A model generated the notes under the pieces. It was given only the letters and a program-made list of their open reading frames with translations. It had not been told where the DNA came from and did no database searches. Shown here one piece after another: positions 1-11,142 of a DNA stretch of 64,000 nucleotides; position 1 is the stretch's first letter; each line of letters starts with the position of its first letter. Source of the DNA: Diploscapter coronatus (lineage: Eukaryota; Nematoda; Chromadorea; Rhabditida; Rhabditidae); assembly GCA_964036155.1 (NCBI GenBank), contig OZ038423.1, positions 18,615,249-18,679,248 on the forward strand, written 5' to 3'. Made by a program: the position numbers and the translations under genes.

Positions 1-428
1 AGCTCATTTTATGACTTTTTATTATGAATAACAAAAGTAAACGACACATAAATTCAACTCGTGCGACATTAGCATTAAGTGTTATTGTCGAAGATCGACT
101 GATTGAGACAATAAATGATACACAAATCTGAATACTCTAAATTTTCCATGTGTAATTTTTAATCTAGCGTCAAGATCGTTACTTAAATCGTTGAAATGCC
201 ATCAAGTTTATCATGCAAACGATGATAATTTCTAATCATGAACTTGTGTGCATCCTATTCTGTCCCAATTTATCTGTCTTTGATAATATCGAAGGTTGTT
301 GGATTCAATATTTGAGTCATCGAAAAGTATCAATTAAATTCTAGCATAGGATGCTTTTAAAAGTAATTTGTTTATCGGCTATTCTTTTCCAGTCTATGTT
401 TTGACATATTGCCATCTTTACATTTCAG
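1..428 (+). other. 3' part of an intron of a gene truncated by the window edge
   Basis: No open frame or coding signal is seen. The stretch ends in a good 3' splice site (catttcag, ending at 428) that leads directly into the first visible coding exon. It is therefore read as the end of an intron of more than 428 bp. Earlier exons lie outside the window. Confidence 0.6.
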
Positions 429-1673
429 TTGGCTGAGAAAGCAAAAGAACACGAGAGGAATTTGGAAGACGAGAAATCGAGGCACGAAGCAGAAATGGAG
501 GCCATGAACAGAAGACATCAGAAAGTGGTGGCTGATTTGGACGAGAAAGTGGCCGAGATCGAGAAGGTTGCTGAGCAGTTGAAGAATGATAAGAAGGCAC
601 TGCAGACTGCTCTCGCAAATGATAGCGATCAGAGGAATCAGGTAAGCTTGCGAGTTAGATGGAAAGGAAGAAGAATTTTAGATGCTGTCGAAGGAAATAA
701 ACTCCTTGCAAACTGCGCTGGAATTGAAGAGCTCAGAGATGAAAGAGTTACGCCAGAAATATCAGCAAATCGCACTGAGAGTTGAGGAAATTCCCGTGAA
801 AGAGCTCGAAATCAGCAAGCTCAAGCATAAAGTCAACGAATTGAAGCAGACACTCGATCAGAAACTTATCCATGAAAAGTGAGATTTTGAATTTAGAAAT
901 GTTTAAAAATATTCATCAAATATTTAGAATTCTCGTGCATCAAAACGAGGAACTCAAGCGGCAATCGATGTTGATAATGGAGGAGAAGGACAGCATGATG
1001 AGGAGCATCGATGTGATGATGTACAAATTCGGGAGTGGGAATGGCGAGGGGGGCAGTGCTGAGGCATCGGAGACTCCGCCTGACACGAGCAGAAGTGGCC
1101 GAGTGCAGATGCGACAGGGCAGCAGGACGGCTAACAACACTACGCCAACTCACAGACCCACTTCCGGACTGCAGGGCATTCCTCCCGAAGCTAGACTGTC
1201 GACTTCTTCGCACAGTAAGTGATTGGAATTGTCATAGAATTTTTAAAATGTGGTTTCAATTCAAATTTTTATTTGCGAACACCCCTGCCTCCTATTAGAT
1301 TAACAATATTTGTTATTATTTTGCCTCAATGTCAAATTTTCGATCACCCACAAAATCCAACTTTTTTTTCGAGAGATAAACTTAAACAAGTCCGTCATTT
1401 ATTTAGTCACTACGCATTTCTGAAATATATGCAAAAATCTAAACGAGCTTTACGTCATAATTTAGGTGATTATGATCGTGATAGTCTTACGCGATCAACC
1501 ATTTCCATGATTGTCAATCAGGTAAACTGTCCAAATGAGCTGAGCAATTTCACTTGCGATATTTGCAGGGTAAATTATCTGAACACAGCTCTGACGATGT
1601 AATTTACGCTCCTGATGAGGTGCTGACGAGTCGAGATTCGCGACTCATCAATGAGGAACAGACAGCTGGGTAA
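429..1673 (+). CDS. C-terminal part of a coiled-coil protein, possibly MTUS/ATIP-like
   Basis: Five exons (429-641, 682-878, 928-1214, 1466-1521, 1569-1673) join in phase and end at TAA, giving the last 285 residues. The first about 140 residues are heptad-rich, charged coiled coil (KSRHEAEMEAMNRRHQ; LEISKLKHKVNELKQ). Then come NEELKRQ, a Gly/Ser/Thr-rich linker and an acidic tail ending VLTSRDSRLINEEQTAG. The pattern of coiled coil, then NEELK, then a Ser/Pro-rich tail resembles the C-terminus of microtubule-associated tumour suppressors MTUS1/2, which bind microtubules. That is weak evidence, since generic coiled coils look alike. The 5' end is cut by the window. The introns are 40, 49, 251 and 47 bp. 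No neighbour on the same strand suggests a shared function. Confidence 0.6.
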
Positions 1674-3132
1674 TTATTTTGAAATTAGTGTGACTTTAGA
1701 AAAGTTATTATTTTCAACGATCGATAAATTGATGCGAAAAGTTGAAAATACCAAATGTGCATTGCGTAATATCGAAGTTCAAAAGTTATTCCCCTAGGCT
1801 TCTCAGAAATCGACTTTTCTAGCTTCTCTACGCTCTCTCAGCTATAAAGATATTTCGGTTATCAGCTAAGAAAGGACGAAAATCTAACTCACTATCCACT
1901 ACACCACACTACCATGAGAGAATACTTATTTTTGCGTTGTGAGCTTGACCAACAGAAGCAAGAAACTTGACAAAAGTATTAGTTTCTAGGAATCACTCTA
2001 TCCTTGAATCTATGAATTCGTAAAATATACTGCAAACTACACGCTAATTTTCGTGCTTTTAACTTAGTCTCAATTTGTTAGTCACCGTCGCTAAAAGTTA
2101 TGCAAAATCATACAATTATGGAAAGAGTTGTAAATCAATAATGAATGTGTACCAATTTAAAATGTTTAGTACATGCGACTCTCACAGCGATTCTGGCATT
2201 GCTGTTTGAATATGTTCAGTTGTTGGAGAAACGAGAAGTTCGTGGATCACAAAGGGTTCAAATGTAGAAAAGTGGTATAATTCATGTTAAATTTCTAAAC
2301 TAACTAATTAATTAACGGTGTTAAATGATCTCACTAATTTTTTTCTAATTATTCAAGTCGATTGTAGTAATTTGTAAATTTTAAAATTATGATCATCCTC
2401 TATGATTTAAAAAAAATTTTATCTGTATTAAAATAATCTTAAAATATATATAAAAAGTTAATGAAGGAACGAATGTTGTAACGATTGCCTTCTTCCCCTT
2501 CTAAATCCTTGTATACAGCGTGTTCATGTATAATTTTCCCATTTATTTATTTTTTAAATAATTACTAGGAAAATTATTCAAAAAATAAATGGGAAAATTA
2601 TAAATGAACACCCTGTGGCTTTGCCTTCTATATTCAGCTATCTGGATCGATGTCACTTATCTAGTCTATTTTTGAATATTTTTCTCTAAATATTTTCGCT
2701 ATTCACTTTTAAATTAAAATTTAGATCGATCCATAAATTATAATGGTTAGGCATTTTACAAATTTGCAATGTATCTCATAAGTGGCTTTCTCAATTCTTG
2801 CAGAAAAAGTTAAACTCATGCAAAATCTATTTTTGTAGCTCATAATAATACTTCGGTGAAAATATTAGCAAGTTACACACTATTTTACATTACTAACCTC
2901 AAGAGAAATAAATGCTTTAATAAATTAGAAGCGACCAATTTGAATAACTCCAAACGATAAAATTATATTAAGTCATCAAAGAAGTTTTGAAACTTTCAAA
3001 ATCAGCACTCTCAACTTGAAAGGTATTTTCGTTGTCTCGGACCACATGAGTATGTGGAAGATGTGATGTTATTTTTGGAATCATAACTAATTGAATAATT
3101 GAATGGGCCAATCAAACATAACATCGTAAAAT
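1674..3132. other. Intergenic AT-rich stretch with one small hairpin element
   Basis: Multiple stops occur in all frames and no splice-linked exons were found. The stretch separates the end of the coiled-coil gene from the tail-to-tail minus-strand gene that ends at 3133. The only structured item seen is the 100-bp palindromic element at 2516-2615. Confidence 0.6.
2516..2615. repeat. 100-bp palindromic MITE-like element
   Basis: The two halves are near-perfect reverse complements. The left end reads cagcgtgttcat and the right end atgaacaccctg; both arms contain ataattttcccatttatt or its complement. The element can fold into one long hairpin. No coding capacity. It looks like a non-autonomous DNA-transposon derivative with termini close to CAGGGTGTTCAT. 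No clear target-site duplication was seen. Confidence 0.75.
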
Positions 3133-3568
3133 TTACAATGCAACACTACTTCTACTTTCCTCAGGAATGTCTCTCGTCGTGGAAGTCATTTCGATTGCTG
3201 AAGATCTCCTTCGTCGTGATTCTGCAGATTCTCTAGATCGAAGGAATGTGCACCGTCTGAGCAGATAGAGCGAAGGACAGCAGATCAGCAGGAATGGCAG
3301 CACCACAATCAACACTACTATCTAATTGAAACAATTTAGTTCTAATACTAAAACGGTTGATTTTGGTCAATCTTATAATATTAAAATTGATCAACTTCAA
3401 AGTGGCAGTGATGACAATATCATAAGTCAAATGAACGTCTTGAAGATTAGACTCACCCAATATCGCAGATGCGAACAGCACTCTTTATTTAGATTTCCAC
3501 AGCACTTCAGATAATAGAAGAACTGATTGGCCGGACAGCGTGTTCCGCCAACATTCTCTGTTGGACAC
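3133..3568 (-). CDS. Cys-rich single-pass membrane protein (DUF2650/Shisa-like), 5' end not found
   Basis: Two minus-strand exons are supported: 3457-3568 and the last exon 3133-3321 (stop TAA), joined in phase 0 with donor GTGAGT. The first encodes a short Cys-rich ectodomain: CP near its start, RCPANQFFYYLKCCGN, then KECCSHLRYW. The second begins at once with a transmembrane helix (IVVLIVVLPFLLICCPSLYL), followed by a basic and Ser-rich cytoplasmic tail. Paired CC motifs just before a Trp and a membrane helix are typical of small nematode DUF2650-type proteins and broadly of Shisa/VOPP1-like proteins, whose roles are mostly unknown. A preceding exon must supply a phase-2 end and a signal peptide; I could not find it between 3569 and 4440. 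Confidence 0.55.
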
Positions 3569-3879
3569 CTGATTTAAATATTTCACCAACTACTTATGAT
3601 GATTTCATTACCAAAGCCCGCCTTCTTCATATTCGATGGATGATGTCGAAGGAAGTAGTGTTGATGAAGCCTAATAGTCCAGAATTTATTCAAAACGTTT
3701 TATGAATTGATTGCTATAGACCTAGGGAGCATTTGAGTCTGACTCAAAAACACGAACGAAGTTTACGTTATGACGTTATTACGAATAAAGATTTTGTGAC
3801 AATTTAACATTAGAGATAAAATAAAGGAAGTATTATGGGAGGTAGGTCTCACGGTCATCCTGACTTAAGTCCTCCCCAG

Positions 3880-4376
3880 GTCTGATTACGACTCACCACG
3901 AATTCGTCGGTCAAATTATCAGGCAGAATCCTATCAAACCAACCGTCATTCGAAGTGTTGTTCATAGAATTGATGCACGAGTGTCGAAATTGAAGGTAGA
4001 AAATGAAATGATAATGAGAATCCTGGGAGATGAGCAAATAAAGGAGATGAAGGAGAAGGCGAGGGAATTGAGAAGGACAATGGCAAGGCACAATTCACAT
4101 CGCACAATGCGATTCCCACCCATTCATGAAACATACATGGCTCCGTATTCTGCAACGCAGCCAATTACATCTCTAAATCGATGCAACCATGCAATTGCAG
4201 TCCATTCAATTAGCCAGAAAAGAACCAGAGAATTACAACATTTCAATTTCCATTATACGTTTATTTACCAGACAGTTGATCAAAACGATAGTCAAACGGG
4301 GTGGAATAAAATTGTTGATTTGTACGGAATAATAATTATCACGGAAAAATGCCATGGAATGATTGATAAAACATGA
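3880..4376 (+). CDS. Possible exon of an unrecognised charged protein
   Basis: After a possible acceptor (tcctccccag) there is an open frame to a stop at 4374-4376. Its first half is coiled-coil-like (KLKVENEMIMRILGDEQIKE, then EKARELRRTMARH). The second half looks less protein-like. No start codon or partner exon with matching phase was found. Purine-rich islands elsewhere in the window produce similar charged frames without being genes, so this may be spurious. The opposite strand also carries an open stretch with a good donor (GTGAGT, at about 3890), which weakens the call. Confidence 0.22.
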
Positions 4377-4440
4377 TTAAACAAAAGATCAATGCAGCCT
4401 TATGAGTTCGGGTTTATAGTCACAAAATGTGAATACCGAA

Positions 4441-4545
4441 TTACATCTTCATGGGAGGAGGTGCAGTCGGCTCAGCTCTGTAGAAAGTATCCGTCTGCGG
4501 CTGCACATTGCTCAAATTGTAGACAGGATAACGGGGCAGGAAACC
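4441..4545 (-). CDS. Last exon of an unrecognised small gene, Pro/Tyr-rich tail
   Basis: Minus-strand exon of 35 codons after a good acceptor (TATTCCAG), in phase 0, ending ATG AAG ATG TAA. It encodes a Pro/Tyr-containing tail: RYPVYNLSNV, then DTFYRAEPTAPPPMKM. The style (YxxL, PPP) is that of cytoplasmic tails of small membrane proteins, but the upstream exons, expected between 4546 and about 5230, could not be identified. It cannot belong to the Cys-rich gene at 3133-3568, because this exon already carries a stop. Confidence 0.35.
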   Translation of the reverse strand, partial: GFLPRYPVYNLSNVQPQTDTFYRAEPTAPPPMKM

Positions 4546-4949
4546 CTGGAATACGAAAAGGTTCAACAATTTTTAGTTTGCGATGATAAAAAGATATTTG
4601 TCTAGCTGCTGCTCTTCAAAATGCCTTATTTTGAACCCGTATTTGATCTTCACGTATGCAAAATGTTATCTAAAAGGCGACAAAAAATCTTGGCCCCGCT
4701 TTTATATTTGAAACCTAGACCATAGAACATGGAATACTCAGATCCCAATGAAATAAATCATGACGTTGATTTTTTATTCTAGAGGATAGCAAAAGTGCAA
4801 TTTTTCTTTAGCGTTATTACTTTACTTGTTTTTTTTTTTAAAGTTTAAAAAAATCTTTAGTGACCCATACGTTTGAGGCGCTCTTTAGCTACCACTCTGA
4901 CACGAAATAAGAGTGTTAGTTCCAAACATTAGGATGGATCAGATTTTAT

Positions 4950-5107
4950 GGGCCCGTTCATACTTAGTTGCAATGCAACTCGCTTGAAATAGCATGAGAA
5001 ATCAGGAGAGCACAAAAATGGTGCAATCGCGCTCTCTTCACTTCCCATGCTATTTCAAGCGAGTTGCAAATTGCAAGTTGCATTGCAACTAAAGTATGAA
5101 CGGGCCC
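4950..5107. repeat. 158-bp MITE with about 45-bp terminal inverted repeats
   Basis: The left end is gggcccgttcatacttagtt and the right end is its reverse complement. The arms continue through gcaatgcaactcgcttgaaatagcatg with small insertions. The centre is unrelated and non-coding. This is a typical non-autonomous DNA-transposon structure. It lies 128 bp upstream of the WDR48 start codon and may overlap that promoter. Confidence 0.85.
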
Positions 5108-5235
5108 TTAATGTTTCATTTTCGCACTGCGTTTATTCGCAATCTCGTGAAAGTCGCTGTATTCAATACTTGAACTGATATGCGAGAAGCATCGATTTTG
5201 GACGGGTTCTGATGACTTTCGTGAACGATCGAGAC

Positions 5236-8200
5236 ATGACGACTTCCCCAGGCAGCAACGGAGTCGCTCCCGTCCCGAAACGAAAAGTAATATTTAATTT
5301 TCACACATACTTTACTCGGAGATTTTTCCCTTTATAAAATCGTTGACAATTTATTTCAATTTTATACTTTGAAGAACCGACAACAATTTCCAGATATCGT
5401 TTATAATTCGTGACGAGCAAGAGCCCCGACATCGCTCTGCAGTTAATGCCCTGCAAATCGATCATTCGAACGGTCGACTCTACTCGGCAGGCTGCGACAC
5501 TATAATTCGTGTCTGGAAACTCCCGCCTGCCAACTCGAATAAGGTAGAGATTTTATTCATTCATTTGGAACTGAAAAATTAAAAATGTTCGAGGTTTTGA
5601 ATATGTTCAGGAACGATTTTTATTTATTATTTACGACTTTCTTCTCGGTTTTCCGGAATCTGATTTTCAGATTCGAAATGCCTATCCTTCTTCTTTATCA
5701 ACTAGGAAAAATACTCGATGTGAAATTCAAGTTTCAGAATGTTCAATCAGCGAATTTTCTGCATTCCTACGAACTGCACTGCGACTGGGTCAATGACATT
5801 CTGCTGTGCTGCGATAAACGATACAGTGAGTTTTTTTTTCGAGTTTATTAAAATAACTTGCTTGTTCTATCAACATGTTTTCGATTCTAAACCAGATGAA
5901 CATTTCAGGACGAATTTTTACCTTTTATTTTCTATCGAAGTTAGCAAGGTTAGAAATTTCAGTGTTTTCCGCGTCGAATGACACAACAATAAACATGTGG
6001 TCTCTGCAGAAACAGTGCCATCTGACTACTCTCAAGAATCATAAGGTTTTCTTCAAAAGCACTTATTTTCAATTCAAGCCAAACTCTGATTTGAGGACTA
6101 TGTGAGCTGCCTAGCCTACGCGAAGGAGTCGGAACGAATTGTCTCTGCCGGATTCGACCACAACCTCTACATCTGGGACATCGAGACACTCACCAAACTC
6201 AGCTCTAATCATAGCGTCATTTCCAGTGAGTTCTTGCGATTTTTATTAGAAATTTTTATTCAGTTTCTTCTTCTTCTGATTTCTTTCCTTTCAAACAAAG
6301 CTATAGATTTCATTACCTCCCAAGCTTTAGTCTTGCGTTGATATATCAGGCCAATTTCATATGAATCCTGAGGGTTACACGAAATTTCTTTGCAAATTTA
6401 TTCTCCTTCAAGTGGGATCCTCGAGCACTTCGGAAAATGTTGAGAATTCAGTTGGGGAATGACGATGTTCTGTTCAGATCTGGGCCCCCCTTTGTCAGGC
6501 TCAAAGGACAGTATTTACTCGTTGGCCGTGAGCGATACGGCTAATTTGATAGCTGCTGGAGGAACTGAAAAGGTCCTAAAAAAACCCTCTTTATTTTCAA
6601 TTTAGTTTACTTTTCAGGTAGTGAAATTCTGGGACATGCGATCGAATTCGAAGACGGTTCGACTGAAGGGGCACAGCGACAACATCAGGAGCATTTGCTT
6701 TAGTTATGATGGAACAAAGGTAGGAAAGAAATGAATCAGAGAAGGATAGGGGAGGGAGTGTTTTCAGTGCATAACAGCGAGCAGCGATGCGACAGTCCGG
6801 TTGTGGGACATCGGCCAGCAGAGATGCATCGCCACTTGCCTCGCTCATCAGGAGGGAGTTTGGACTCTTCAGGTTTTTATCTTCACTTTATTTTTATTCA
6901 GAGAAAATACAATTTCTCAAGTAATTTTGTTGGACAAAATCATTGCGATTCCTTCTTTTCAAGGTCGTTGTGGGTTGTTTTTTTCGAAAAAAAAAAGTTC
7001 ATGACGTTATTTGCTTTTATGAAGAAATTTTTGTGGTTTTTCAAAGAAAGAACTAATTCTAGGTGGACTCATCGTTTTCGTTCGTGTTCAGCGCAGGCAG
7101 AGACAAGCGAGTCTATCGCACTCCAATTTGCGACATGACGCAGAACCAATTGCTCTTTGAAGAGGATGCTCCTATCAAAAAAGTACTAATTCCATTTATG
7201 CATGAATTGTGACAATTTATTATTTTTATTGCAGATTCTTCTAAACGAAAATGACAATGTTGGCTCAATTTGGGCTTCGACTTGGAATTCTTCGATCAAG
7301 CGGTTAGGATCGAATGATTTAAAACTTTATTAATTCTTCCGGCTAAAATAGTCAACCAGAGTTGATTGTGAACCAATTTTTGCTTAAATTTCAAATTAAT
7401 CCTATTTTCACATTTCTAGGATAATGCTTCAAATTTCAGTTGGTCACTACCTTCCCATACTCAATTGTCAATTGGTGAAAACTACATTGACGATGAATAC
7501 AGCTACTATGCTGCACTCTCCATTCCTTTGCAGGTAAGACTTTAGTTAGCATTATATCAAATCTCTAAAAAAAAATGTTCTTCCAGTTTATTATTTCCTT
7601 CATCCTTTTCTCCCACAAAATTTCAAGTTCAAAGATATTATTATTTGGCGCTAAATAAAATGAATATCGATTGATTCAGCGCAATCCCGATTTGGTGGTT
7701 CCCGGCGCAGCTTCAATCAAACAGCACTTCATTCTGAACGACAAACGTCACGTCGTGACGAGGGACTCTGAAGGGGGCGTGGCTCTGTACGACATTCTGG
7801 CCTGCAAGAGGATTGCTGACTATGGACACAAACCCTTCGAGGACATCATCAAGGACTACAGCAGGAAGATATTCGTTCCTTCCTGGTTCACCGTCGATGT
7901 CAAAAGCGGGGTTAGTCGAGTTTAATTTCAAATACGTTTCTCTGAAATTTACTACAATTTTTAACTCTTACATTTTTGTAATTGCGATTTCTATTTGTTA
8001 GCTGAATTTGCCATATTTTATTTCCATTTTGATCAAATTCAGTGAAATAGGCAAATAGCTGACAATATTAGCCTTACGAGTATTTTGTTACTCAAATTGT
8101 CGAGAAAATAAGCTTAACTTTTCAGATATTGCAAGTAAATTTGGACGAATCTGACGTGTTTGCTGCATGGTTGTCTGCGAAAGATGCTGGATTCGAGGAT

Positions 8201-10198
8201 TCGGACAACAAAAGTAAGTTTATTCAATCGTTTCTTGAATTTTCATTGTTAAATTTGCAGTAAATTACGGAGGAATGATGCTCTGCTCGCTGTTCGAGCG
8301 ATGGCCACGTTCGAGTCTGCTGCATCCGGACAGCTGTGCGTCTGTCTCCCTCAGTCCTTCCAACTGCAATCCACAGGGCGGCAGAATGACTCCTCTGGTC
8401 GAGGCTGCAGACTCTCAATACACGGATGCAGAACCGGCCACTTCTGCCTATTTGTCTTTGCCTGGACACACTCCTCTCATCATTTGGTAATTTTGTTTTT
8501 TTTAATTTATCGTTTATAGACAGTTGAATATTTCATCGAAAGTTTAGTAATTACACGTCAGCTGTCCTGAAAGCTTGTTCCTAGCTTGATTTTCAAGAAT
8601 TTTTGCAAAGTATTTTTCATTTCTAAAACCTGTTAATGGCTATATTCTTAGTTTCCATGAACAATAGAAATTGCGCATTAATTTGTTCTTCAGTGAATCG
8701 AATGGTCGTCCCCTGGTCCGCATTCAAGTGAGGAGTGCAGGCCTCAGCACGGAGGCACAGCTCATCGCTGACTTCCTCCCGCACTGGGCTCTCGACGTCG
8801 TCGAGAAGAGAATTCTCCCAAGGTTGCATAATTTCATTTGATTTCAAAGTAATAGATATGAAATCGATGTTTCAGATTCACAAAAATGCCATTCCTGCTC
8901 ATGCCCCATGCTTCACACAATTTCAAGGGAGTCCCTAAAAAGTAAGCTATCAGTTCTTTTTTTTTAAACTAAATGAGTTGAGTTTTGCAAGTGCGTTATT
9001 GTCTAGTGAGAAAATTAATAACGCAAGTGCAGATAATTCGGACCTTTAGTATTTATAAAAGCATTTAAGTTTTGATGTATGATTTTTATCTCTTTACTGA
9101 TTGACGGATACTTATTTCAGGGATCGACTGTCAGCAACGGAGCTGCTGCAAGTGCGCAAAGTTATGGAACATGTTTATGAGAAGATTCTCAGTCAGCCAG
9201 ACAATGCCTATAGTGGAATGGGAATTAACACCCCAGGTAGATTAGAATAAAATGAATATTAATTTTCCTACAGTCGGAGTAGAAAACCGGATTGAATTCT
9301 TCTAGGGTGCTGGAACAGGAATTTTCAGAATAAAGTTTCGAACTTGCACTTCTCAAAAGAAGTGCACAAGTCCGAATGATCGAATCTTGGTGAAAAATTT
9401 AAAATAGGAATTTTTGATGTCACTAACCGCGATTATGAACTATAAAAATTCCACAAGGGTACTTGGAATCAGGAAAGTTGTGGGTTCTTTTATTCGTACT
9501 GTATTGCTTGAAAAATGAGAAAATTCGCTATTCAAAAATGTATGCAAATTTTCAAATTCACAAACATGAGTGAAGAATTGCTGATTTTAGCCAGTTTATG
9601 AAGATCAATTACTTTTGTGGCAAGTTCATAATCGTAATCTACGCCATTGAAATCCCTATTTGGAGAGTTTTTCAAAGTTTAAGTTCGAAACTATGCACTT
9701 CCGTTGTCAGATTGAAATATAGGAGCATATTTTATCCGATTCCTAACAGAAATAACTAGAAGAGAATGTTTTAATTCAACTCTTTCTTGGCAAATTCCGA
9801 ATTATCTTATTCTGATTTTTTTCTTTTATAAAAAGATGGAATTTCAATTTCATAATTTCCTCTCTAATCAGCTAGCAATATTTCAGCCTCAGCAGGTGGT
9901 TACTCCTCTCATCACCACAGTCATCCCTCGTCGAACGATCGTCCCTCGTCCGCCTCTGCAGTGGCCGATGGCTCTGCCTCTGCCTCAGCAGCCGCTCACC
10001 AGGAGCATGTTCCTGTCACTAATATCGAGGACAAGGTCGAGTTGTACTGCAATGATACTGTAAGTCGAGTTATTCATTTTTGGCCACTAAGTTAGAAATG
10101 TACAGAAGCTGGACCCAAACTTGGATTTGAGAAGTGTCAAGTTTTATTACTGGAAAGCACCGGGCGATCTTCTGATTCATTACAAATCACTGAGATGA
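5236..10198 (+). CDS. wdr48: WD repeat-containing protein 48 (USP1-associated factor 1)
   Basis: WDR48/UAF1 is the WD40 cofactor that activates deubiquitinases USP1, USP12 and USP46 and takes part in DNA repair and endosomal sorting. Nineteen exons (5236-5286, 5394-5543, 5738-5825, 5963-6045, 6096-6225, 6478-6572, 6618-6719, 6768-6872, 7063-7182, 7235-7302, 7440-7533, 7680-7910, 8126-8213, 8261-8486, 8694-8822, 8876-8941, 9121-9236, 9887-10059, 10106-10198) close exactly to 735 aa (human 677). Residues from about 18 form the beta-propeller ([43 protein letters not shown]). Then come the family motifs [12 protein letters not shown] and [19 protein letters not shown], and the C-terminal SUMO-like region with [22 protein letters not shown] (about 610). 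A Ser/His/Ala-rich insert (about 648-700) precedes the conserved end ([15 protein letters not shown]). The start ATG sits in a short exon before the conserved SFIIRDE. Confidence 0.97.
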
Positions 10199-11142
10199 CG
10201 ACAATTTATTCGAAAAGAAAAATGAACATCTCATGATGATGGCTCTAGTCCATATGATATAAGTACGGGTCTTTAAATTATTTTTAAGTTCATCTGTATA
10301 TTTTACTATCATTAGTGGCGCGGAAAAAGAGGTTATCGTGAGCTGGTGTATACAGAGGAAACGCTTTGACTATGTCTCCATCTCTCTCATCATTGAACAC
10401 ACTAGTTCGTCGTAGAGTTGCCAGCGGAGACGAGCGGAAGTGGGTTTTTGACTTCTCGGAAATGAAAGCGAAACTGAAATCACCCAGAATGTTTGGAAAC
10501 GGAAATTTTCGCTCGCCCCTGGTTGCCAGAGTTTGCTTTTACACCCTATTCATTCGAATAACCTCTTTTTACTCGTTGAGAATAGTTAGCAATTTAAGGT
10601 AGAATAAATAAATGTTCAGATTTAAACATTTTAACCCCCTTACATTTTCAAGTTCCATCAAGACGAAAATAATTTTGTTATCGAGTGTTACCGTGGTGAT
10701 TATTTAATTTCGAAAGACTTATTACTTCTTAACTTACGTAATTGCAAATGTTTTCATCGACAAAAATATTGACTTACAAAATCATAGACACAGAAATACA
10801 CATTTTAGGCACTAATTATTATTATTATCAATTTCTGACCTATGATTATCGAAAATGTCCGTCTTATTATCAGTATATTTATTTTAAAATCTATAGTATG
10901 CGCAATTGCGAAAGGTATGTCAACACGACCAGATCTAAACGAGGTTTATGTCACACTCGTCCTTTGAACCATTCTTAAATTAAAAAGAATCACTAAACTT
11001 ATATCGTGCTCTCTACTAATCCATCATAAGAAAGTGTTTCGCAGGCCTCTTCCCCTATAATTATTCGTCTGAGTAAAAGTCTTCCTTAGTTTGAATGTTA
11101 CATACGAATTATCGAAATAAAATGACGTGTGTATTCTGATAG
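10199..11142. other. Intergenic stretch between WDR48 and the L-domain genes
   Basis: AT-rich, with an AATAAA about 0.4 kb after the WDR48 stop. Open frames here have no splice context or recognisable protein features. The missing signal-peptide exon of the next gene may lie near its 3' end, but I could not identify it. Confidence 0.5.

Noticed and set aside
3505..3702. + strand frame ending at 3702 (TTYDDFITKARLLHIRWMM) after an acceptor-like cacttcag
   Set aside because: It overlaps the minus-strand Cys-rich exon 3457-3568, which has a perfect donor, paired CC motifs and an in-phase transmembrane exon. The + frame has no partner exon.
5116..5304. Minus-strand 62-aa frame over the WDR48 start
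   Set aside because: Considered as an upstream exon for the orphan exon at 4441-4545, but it is antisense to WDR48 exon 1, has no membrane or Cys features and no fitting donor.
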